Of a DNA stretch of 8,457 bases, positions 4,561 to 8,457 are shown one piece after another. The number at the start of each line of letters is the position of its first letter. Within the stretch, counting starts at the first letter, position 1. Under the pieces are notes generated by a model that saw nothing but the letters and a program-made list of their open reading frames with translations, was not told the DNA's origin and made no database searches. Origin of the DNA: Parcubacteria group bacterium Gr01-1014_72 (lineage in GTDB: Bacteria; Patescibacteriota; Minisyncoccia; Phycocordibacterales; VMFH01); the NCBI GenBank assembly GCA_007375925.1, contig VMFH01000018.1, positions 1-8,457 on the forward strand, written 5' to 3'. The position numbers and the translations under genes are program-made.

Positions 4561-5723
4561 CGTGTGTCTTTGAGCGTTGTGCTGTAGTAGAGACCGGAGA
4601 GTGTGAGGAGTCCGAGTGCGAGGAAGGTGAAGCGGAACTCCACGACGGGGAGGAGAAGTGTTGCGATAAGAGGCGCGAGCGCGTAGGCGGCGGGGCGTGT
4701 CATGCGGAAGAGGCGCAGGATGTCGGCATCACGACTGTCGTTTTTCTTAAAGAAGTAGGTCTCATTCATGATCTCAATCATGCTTGCGCCGACGCGGGTG
4801 AGGAAGAGGAGTGCCGTAAAGAGTGCGGCACTCTTTACTGTGACAAAGGCGAGCGCCGCCGTCCCGAGCGCGGCGATGATGAAGCCTGCCGAGAGGAGCT
4901 CCTTTTCTCCGAGGCGCCTGTCCGCAAGGCGCCCCAAGGGCGCCTCAAGCACGACGAAGGGGATGAGCATGATGGTGAACATGACCCCGATCTCCTGCCA
5001 GGAGAAGCCAATGTGGTTGTGAAGATACAGGGGGGAGTAAATGACCATCCAGGCGAAGAAGAGCTGGAGGATGAAGTTACTCATGAGTATCTTGTAGGTG
5101 TTCGGGTGCTTTGGGATGTTGCCGACAATCTGCGGGAGCGGACGTTCCCTGTAGCGCGGATCCCGCTCGTTCCGGAAGGCGCCGAGCGTGATGGCGATGA
5201 CGGGGATGAGGACAACGGCGGCGATGAGGTAGAGGAGCCGGTAGCTGTCTTCGCCGAGGAGAAAGCCGGCCGCGAGGGGAGAGAAGAGCCATGCGGCGTT
5301 GATTGAGCTCAAAAAGGTGCCGCGTACCGTACCCGTCGTTTTATTTTCAGAATGATTTTCAAGAAGCACATCAAAGTTGAAACCGATGATGTTTGCGACG
5401 ATGATGCTTGCGGTGAAGAGCGCGATGGTTATGAAGGGAGAGCGGGAAAACGCGATCCCCGCGAAGAGGAGACATTCAAGTGCCGCGAGCGTTGCGAGTA
5501 ACGGCGCGTTGCCGAAGCGGTTCAAGAGAGGTGCGAGGTTGAGGAAGGCGAGAATGGTGAGAACGGAACCGACAGTGAAAATAATTCCGACCGCGCGCTC
5601 CGTTGTGATGCTGGAGAGGAAGGTCGCATTGACGTACGCGGGGAGTGCGCTGTGTACGGCGAAGAGGAAACCGGCGGTGTAGATGGCGCGGGTGATGCGG
5701 CGCGCTTCAAGGGTGGGGGACAT
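4557..5723 (-). CDS. MFS transporter, 12 transmembrane segments
   Basis: A 388-residue polytopic inner-membrane protein with hydrophobic segments through its length and a central hydrophilic loop at about 182-210 (GAFRNERDPRYRERPLPQ) dividing two six-helix halves, as in major facilitator transporters. A motif A-like GRLADRRLGEKEL (264-276) lies between helices 8 and 9; the equivalent loop 2-3 motif in the first half is degenerate (LLNRFGNAPLL). NFDVLLENHSENKTTGTVRG (about 116-135) follows helix 4. The substrate cannot be inferred. The ATG at 5723-5721 fits a TGTTATACT promoter only seven bases upstream, implying a leaderless message. The gene follows RNase J on the same strand across a 347-base repeat-filled gap. 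Its stop overlaps that of the convergent Cys-rich gene, leaving no room for a terminator. Confidence 0.87.
   Translation of the reverse strand: MSPTLEARRITRAIYTAGFLFAVHSALPAYVNATFLSSITTERAVGIIFTVGSVLTILAFLNLAPLLNRFGNAPLLATLAALECLLFAGIAFSRSPFITIALFTASIIVANIIGFNFDVLLENHSENKTTGTVRGTFLSSINAAWLFSPLAAGFLLGEDSYRLLYLIAAVVLIPVIAITLGAFRNERDPRYRERPLPQIVGNIPKHPNTYKILMSNFILQLFFAWMVIYSPLYLHNHIGFSWQEIGVMFTIMLIPFVVLEAPLGRLADRRLGEKELLSAGFIIAALGTAALAFVTVKSAALFTALLFLTRVGASMIEIMNETYFFKKNDSRDADILRLFRMTRPAAYALAPLIATLLLPVVEFRFTFLALGLLTLSGLYYSTTLKDTR
4816..4838. repeat. 23-base hairpin inside the MFS gene
   Basis: GTAAAGAGTGC (4816-4826), one G, then the exact reverse complement GCACTCTTTAC (4828-4838). An alternative pairing of GAGTGCC (4809-4815) with GGCACTC (4827-4833) overlaps it. 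On the minus strand it encodes TVKSAALFTALL, a plausible loop and helix, so it does not disrupt the protein. Confidence 0.65.
4911..4946. repeat. GGCGCC-rich overlapping hairpins in the MFS gene
   Basis: AGGCGCCC (4927-4934) pairs with GGGCGCCT (4938-4945) across a 3-base loop. GAGGCGCC (4911-4918) can alternatively pair with GGCGCCTC (4939-4946). The segment encodes the conserved motif A region APLGRLADRRLGEK, so codon use for Gly, Ala and Arg is the likely cause. Confidence 0.5.
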
Positions 5724-5730
5724 GGGGGCT

Positions 5731-5739
5731 AGTATAACA
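5731..5739 (-). promoter_or_regulatory. Extended -10 promoter TGTTATACT of the MFS gene
   Basis: On the minus strand TG, one base, then TATACT ends at 5731, and only seven bases (AGCCCCC) separate it from the ATG at 5723. A start site at the usual distance from a -10 would fall at or next to the A of the ATG, so the message should be leaderless. The expected -35 position falls within the right arm of the adjacent repeat and does not resemble TTGACA. Confidence 0.55.
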
Positions 5740-5744
5740 CGCTC

Positions 5745-5842
5745 GGGTCTGGGGTTTTGAAAACACGCGTCCCCGCTTGCTAGCGGGTCGCTATACTCAG
5801 TCGCCTCCGCTCCTTCCGTAATGTTTTCAAAACCCCAGACCC
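5745..5842. repeat. 98-bp element with 21-bp terminal inverted repeats (unit 1)
   Basis: The left end GGGTCTGGGGTTTTGAAAAC plus one A (5745-5765) is exactly complementary to the right end at 5822-5842. Between them lies an inner hairpin CCCGCT / AGCGGG (5772-5777 with 5782-5787, loop TGCT) followed by a linker ending CTCCGCTCCTTCCGTAA. The whole could fold into a long stem with a forked head. There is no coding capacity, so if mobile it depends on an enzyme encoded elsewhere, as REP/BIME-like or MITE-like elements do. Confidence 0.8.
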
Positions 5843-5849
5843 TCGCTTA
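5805..5849 (+). repeat. 45-bp exact direct repeat, copy A
   Basis: This segment, starting CTCCGCTCCTTCCGTAATG and ending CCCTCGCTTA, is identical to 5942-5986, a period of 137 bases. It covers the right end of unit 1 and continues past it. Similarity goes on for another 20 or so bases with scattered changes (GTGGGTAGAG against GTGAGCAGAG), then CAATGTTT. Confidence 0.88.
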
Positions 5850-5868
5850 GGTGGGTAGAGAATACAAT

Positions 5869-5907
5869 GTTTCCAAAAAGGAAACTCTCACTCTAGTGGT
5901 TGGAAAC
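5869..5907. repeat. Linker hairpins between the two repeat units
   Basis: GTTTCC (5869-5874) pairs with GGAAAC (5880-5885) across AAAAA. The longer GTTTCCAA (5869-5876) can alternatively pair with TTGGAAAC (5900-5907). Both ends resemble the GTTTTCAAAA / TTTTGAAAAC termini of unit 1, so these are probably decayed ends. Confidence 0.6.
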
Positions 5908-5986
5908 ACGTCCCGCTTCTAGCGGGACTATGCTCAGGTGTCTCCGCTCCTTCCGTAATGTTTTCAAAACCCCAGACCCTCGCTTA
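5898..5986. repeat. Diverged second repeat unit with 8-bp hairpin
   Basis: GGTTGGAAACAC then GTCCCGCT-TCT-AGCGGGAC (5910-5928, an 8-bp stem and 3-base loop), then TATGCTCAG and the 45-bp shared segment (copy B, 5942-5986). It parallels unit 1 (TTGAAAACAC, CCCGCT hairpin, TATACTCAG). The hairpin has stayed self-complementary although its bases differ from unit 1 (8 against 6 pairs, different loop), which hints at selection on structure. Confidence 0.75.
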
Positions 5987-6003
5987 AGTGAGCAGAGGGG
6001 TGC

Positions 6004-6030
6004 AATGTTTTCAAAACCCAACCCCTCGCT
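6004..6030 (+). repeat. Third, partial repeat end
   Basis: AATGTTTTCAAAACCC followed shortly by CCCTCGCTT matches the same features at 5820-5848 and 5957-5985, with a shortened middle. No hairpin section is attached. It lies about 41 bases beyond the RNase J stop. Confidence 0.7.
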
Positions 6031-6034
6031 TCTC

Positions 6035-6060
6035 TATAGACTCCCTATAGACTATAGACT
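6035..6060 (+). repeat. TATAGACT short repeat cluster
   Basis: TATAGACT occurs at 6035-6042, 6046-6053 and 6053-6060, the first two separated by CCC and the last two sharing one base. It lies 11 bases beyond the RNase J stop codon. It looks like slipped-strand repeat growth similar to the CTACCAA tract near 1943. Confidence 0.8.
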
Positions 6061-6070
6061 AACTATTTCC

Positions 6071-8095
6071 CTACACTCCCAAGAGCACCGGAATGACTAT
6101 CGGACGCTTGGCGGTTTTCTGGAATAGGAAGCGGGAAATGTTGTCGGTCAGGATGTTTTTGACGTACTCAAAGTTGATAGGGTTCATGCCCGCCGTCGTG
6201 TCCTCAATCGTTTTCTTGATGATGATGCGTGTCTGGTGGAGGAGGTCTTGGGACTCGCGCAGATACACAAACCCGCGGGAGATGATGTCGGGCGATTTCT
6301 TGAGTTTCCCGTTCCCGGCCTGAATGGTGGCGATGATGACGAACATGCCGTCCTCGGCGAGCATCTGGCGGTCCCGCAAGACCACCTCCTGCGCTTCGCC
6401 GATTGCGAATCCGTCCACGAGCACGGGGCTTGCCGGCGCCTTTTCTTTCCGTACGTGTATCGTTTCTCCCCGTGCGATCTCAACGACGCTTCCGTTGTCG
6501 GGGACGACGATGTTCTCGCGCGGTGTACCGAGCGTCTCCGCGAGCTCCTTGTGGAGCTTCAGCCGATAGTGGTTGCCGTGTGTCGGGATAAAAAATTTCG
6601 GCTTAACTTTCCGATGGAGCCACTCAATCTCGCCTCGATTCGCATGTCCGGTGGAGTGCACATAGAGCTCGGAGGTGCGGTAGTGGAGAATCTTCGCACC
6701 CTGTCGCGAGATGTTGTCCTTGAGCTTCTCCACGGCTTTCTCATTTCCCGGAATGATAGAAGAGGAGAGGACGACCGTGTCGCGCTCCGTAATCCGCAGC
6801 ACCTTGTGTCCCTTGGTGGCGATGCGCATGAGCGCGGCGAACTCCTCGCCCTGCGCGCCGGTTGCGAGAATGACGATGCGGTCCGGCGGGTACCGCGAGA
6901 CGTCCTGCGCGGGGATAATGGTATCCGGTTTCACCGTAATCATCTTCGCGAGCGTCGCAATATCAATGTTTGTCTTCATGCTCCGCCCCTCCACGACGAT
7001 TTTTTTGCCGAGCGCCTCGGCGACCTGAATAATTTTAATCATCCGGCTGAACTGGGACGAGAAGGTGCCGATAATGAGGCGCCCCGTAACACCCTTGATA
7101 ATGTCCTCAAGCGTCTTGTGGACGAGAGCTTCCGGCGTTGAGAATCCGGCGTTCTCAATGTTCGTTGAGTCTGCCATGAGGAGGAGGACCTTTTCCTTTT
7201 CAAACGGCCGGTAGGCCTCCTCTTCCTCTTCCGAGGGCACGCCGTCCGTGTGAGTTAGTTTGAAGTCTCCCGGGGTTACGAGTGAGCCGTAAGGGGTCTC
7301 TATGATGATACCCATGGAGTCAGGGATGGTGTGCGTGACGTTGAAGAAGCGCACCGGAAGTTTTCCAACCCGCACGCGGTCCTCGGTCTCAACAATGTGC
7401 ACGTCAAGTTTCGGCACGTGAGGAAATTCCTCCTGCCGTTTCGCAATCATGAGCGCCGTGAGGTTTCTCGTGTAGAGCGGCGGGTTGCCGATTTTTTCCA
7501 TAAGGTAGGGAATGCCGCCGATGTGGTCAAGATGGCCGTGCGTGATGAGAACGGCGCGGATTTTATCTTTCCGCTCCTCAAGGTAGCGTGTGTTGGGGAG
7601 GATGTAGTCAACGCCGGGCGTATCGTCGTCCTTGAACTGGAATCCCATGTCAATAACGACGATGTCGTCCTGAAACTCCACGACCGTCATGTTTCTCCCG
7701 ATCTCCTCAACCCCGCCTAAGGGGATGATGCGTACCGTGTCATGCGCGGGGGGTGGAATGGGAGCTTCTTTGCGCGCGCGACTCTCCGCAGTGCGCGGGT
7801 ACGTTCGTGCGCGCTTGTCCTGTTCCCGGGCGGGCCCGCTTCGGTGCGTCCCGCGGAGCGGGGTGCGGGAAGAGTGAGCGTAGTCACGTTGCCGCTCTGT
7901 GCCTCCCGTAGAGTAGAATCCTCTCGGTCTTGCATCAAAGCTACTCCCTCCACGTTCCATCAAGCGTCCGGGAGTCCGGGCACCCGCGCCTGTGGTACGG
8001 GTGAAGCGCCCCGGGGCGCCCTGTCTCATCGCGGGCCGCGCGAGGAAGATTCTGCGTCGCCCGCGCTCTTCAGGATTATCTCGCTGTGTCATCAT
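6071..8095 (-). CDS. rnj: Ribonuclease J with long Arg-rich N-terminal extension
   Basis: A 674-residue cytoplasmic metallo-beta-lactamase/beta-CASP ribonuclease, acting in mRNA decay and rRNA or 5'-end processing as an endonuclease and 5'-3' exonuclease. The core begins near residue 119 (DTVRIIPLGGVEEIGRNM). Metal ligands are all present: HGHLDH gives His186, His188, Asp190 and His191; His255 lies in NVTHTIPDS, Asp277 in TPGDFKL and His506 in IPTHGNHYR. The beta-CASP His484 is in STGHAN. The 22-residue spacings 255-277 and 484-506 match RNase J. The C-terminal domain (about 560-674) is complete. Residues 1-118 are low complexity with about 25 Arg and 2 Lys in the first 110, probably disordered and RNA-binding; this makes the protein over 100 residues longer than the usual 550-560. 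Two adjacent ATGs mark the start (8095 or 8092), and no Shine-Dalgarno site is seen. Confidence 0.95.
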   Translation of the reverse strand: MMTQRDNPEERGRRRIFLARPAMRQGAPGRFTRTTGAGARTPGRLMERGGSSFDARPRGFYSTGGTERQRDYAHSSRTPLRGTHRSGPAREQDKRARTYPRTAESRARKEAPIPPPAHDTVRIIPLGGVEEIGRNMTVVEFQDDIVVIDMGFQFKDDDTPGVDYILPNTRYLEERKDKIRAVLITHGHLDHIGGIPYLMEKIGNPPLYTRNLTALMIAKRQEEFPHVPKLDVHIVETEDRVRVGKLPVRFFNVTHTIPDSMGIIIETPYGSLVTPGDFKLTHTDGVPSEEEEEAYRPFEKEKVLLLMADSTNIENAGFSTPEALVHKTLEDIIKGVTGRLIIGTFSSQFSRMIKIIQVAEALGKKIVVEGRSMKTNIDIATLAKMITVKPDTIIPAQDVSRYPPDRIVILATGAQGEEFAALMRIATKGHKVLRITERDTVVLSSSIIPGNEKAVEKLKDNISRQGAKILHYRTSELYVHSTGHANRGEIEWLHRKVKPKFFIPTHGNHYRLKLHKELAETLGTPRENIVVPDNGSVVEIARGETIHVRKEKAPASPVLVDGFAIGEAQEVVLRDRQMLAEDGMFVIIATIQAGNGKLKKSPDIISRGFVYLRESQDLLHQTRIIIKKTIEDTTAGMNPINFEYVKNILTDNISRFLFQKTAKRPIVIPVLLGV

Positions 8096-8128
8096 TGTAT
8101 TTTTGTGCCGAAACGACGGCGTGCATAT

Positions 8129-8146
8129 GTTGATAATGTTGATAAT
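8129..8146 (+). repeat. Two tandem copies of GTTGATAAT upstream of RNase J
   Basis: Two exact 9-base copies lie 34-51 bases before the RNase J ATG (minus strand reads ATTATCAAC twice). The AT-rich tract is the likely promoter or leader region in the 93-base gap after the solute-binding protein gene. It could be an operator with two half-sites, or slipped-strand duplication. Confidence 0.65.
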
Positions 8147-8188
8147 GAGTACATGTAAGCTCTTCCCGCGATCCGTTCCAATACTTCT

Positions 8189-8457
8189 TTAAAAATTATC
8201 TTCCGAGGAAGGAAGCGTCTCGTTTGAGAGAAATGCCCGCCACACCCGGTCGGTTTCCAGATACCAACGGTGGATGCCAAGGAAGCGTTCGGAGGGGATG
8301 CTGACCGCGCGGAGCTCCACTCCCTTGACCCGTTTTGGCATGACGTAGATGAAGTTGGGAGCGTAGGTGAAGAGCGCTGGTCTGTCCTTTTCCACTTCTG
8401 CCGCGAACTTTTTGTACATCTCAAGCTGTTTTTCGCGGTCGCTCGTTATGCGCACCT
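8189..8457 (-). CDS. ABC transporter solute-binding protein (family 5, peptide type), C-terminal fragment
   Basis: Only the last 88 or so residues are in the window; the gene continues past its right edge, so the GTG at 8455 is internal. The segment REKQLEMYKKFAAEVEKDRPALFTY followed by PNFIYVMPKRVKGVEL and a closing RFLGIHRWYLETDRVWR matches the C terminus of SBP_bac_5 proteins (OppA/DppA-like), where the helix before D-x-P-A-[IL]-F and the V-K-G-[VI] strand are well conserved. Such proteins bind peptides or other small solutes outside the membrane and pass them to a permease; ligand and lipobox cannot be judged from this fragment. It reads in the same direction as RNase J, 93 bases upstream of it. 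Permease and ATPase genes, if present, lie outside the window. Confidence 0.82.
   Translation of the reverse strand, partial: VRITSDREKQLEMYKKFAAEVEKDRPALFTYAPNFIYVMPKRVKGVELRAVSIPSERFLGIHRWYLETDRVWRAFLSNETLPSSEDNF

Larger units (their letters stand above)
5724..6070. other. 347-base gap between RNase J and MFS genes, filled by a repeat array
   Basis: No protein gene is supported here; the short open frame beginning at 5900 is made of repeat sequence and runs into RNase J antisense. From high to low coordinates the gap holds a TATAGACT cluster, a partial repeat end, a diverged repeat unit, an intact inverted-repeat element and the MFS promoter. No CRISPR-like regular spacing, tRNA fold or transposase is visible. 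Confidence 0.8.

Noticed and set aside
5745..6030. CRISPR array
   Set aside because: There are only two 45-bp exact copies and a partial end, with no regular spacers. The ends are long inverted repeats and no cas gene is present.
5900..6127. A 75-codon open frame in the repeat array
   Set aside because: It consists of repeat sequence and then runs antisense into RNase J; the peptide has no coherent features.
6236..7141. A 301-codon open frame on the plus strand
   Set aside because: It is antisense to the well-conserved RNase J core, has no recognisable motif and no start signal. GC-rich codons of RNase J explain the long open frame.

Overview
The window looks like part of a chromosome from a small-genome, host-dependent or ultra-small bacterium, most likely of the Candidate Phyla Radiation (Parcubacteria, Kaiserbacteria-like). 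This is inference. It rests on the mix of genes: an RNase J with a long Arg-rich leader, an HldD-type heptose epimerase standing alone, a short single-domain cyclase, tiny DUF-type membrane proteins, and a family 5 solute-binding protein ending in a WYLxTxRVW-type tail. Packing is tight with stop/start overlaps, Shine-Dalgarno sites are mostly absent, and the GC content is moderately high. TGA serves as an ordinary stop in several genes, which argues against the recoded-UGA lineages (Gracilibacteria/SR1).

Left block, plus strand (1-2971): a 5'-truncated 6-phosphogluconate dehydrogenase (gnd), an ADP-heptose 6-epimerase (hldD), a cyclase/kynurenine-formamidase-like hydrolase, and a four-helix membrane protein that starts inside the cyclase stop codon (ATGA). 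A second plus-strand block (3117-4560) holds a DUF1761-like membrane protein, an overlapping SAM-dependent methyltransferase, and a 61-residue Cys-rich, probably zinc-binding protein with its own extended -10 promoter.

Right block, minus strand (8457-4557): the C-terminal end of a peptide-type ABC transporter solute-binding protein, RNase J, and a 12-helix MFS transporter. The MFS gene meets the small Cys-rich gene tail to tail, and their stop codons share the four bases CTAG. The MFS gene appears to have a leaderless promoter.

The most unusual material is repeat structure rather than a new protein system. A perfect 40-bp palindrome and a (GCGTAT)4 microsatellite lie inside the gnd reading frame and add about 20-25 residues at a loop before the catalytic helix. 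The 347-bp gap between RNase J and the MFS gene is almost wholly a repeat array: a 98-bp element with 21-bp terminal inverted repeats and an inner hairpin, a diverged second copy, a 45-bp exact direct repeat, a third partial end and a TATAGACT cluster. Other short tandem repeats sit before the cyclase and RNase J genes, and further strong hairpins lie in coding DNA. The genes do not form one pathway. The left and middle blocks are small sugar or envelope metabolism and membrane genes; the right block is RNA turnover plus transport.
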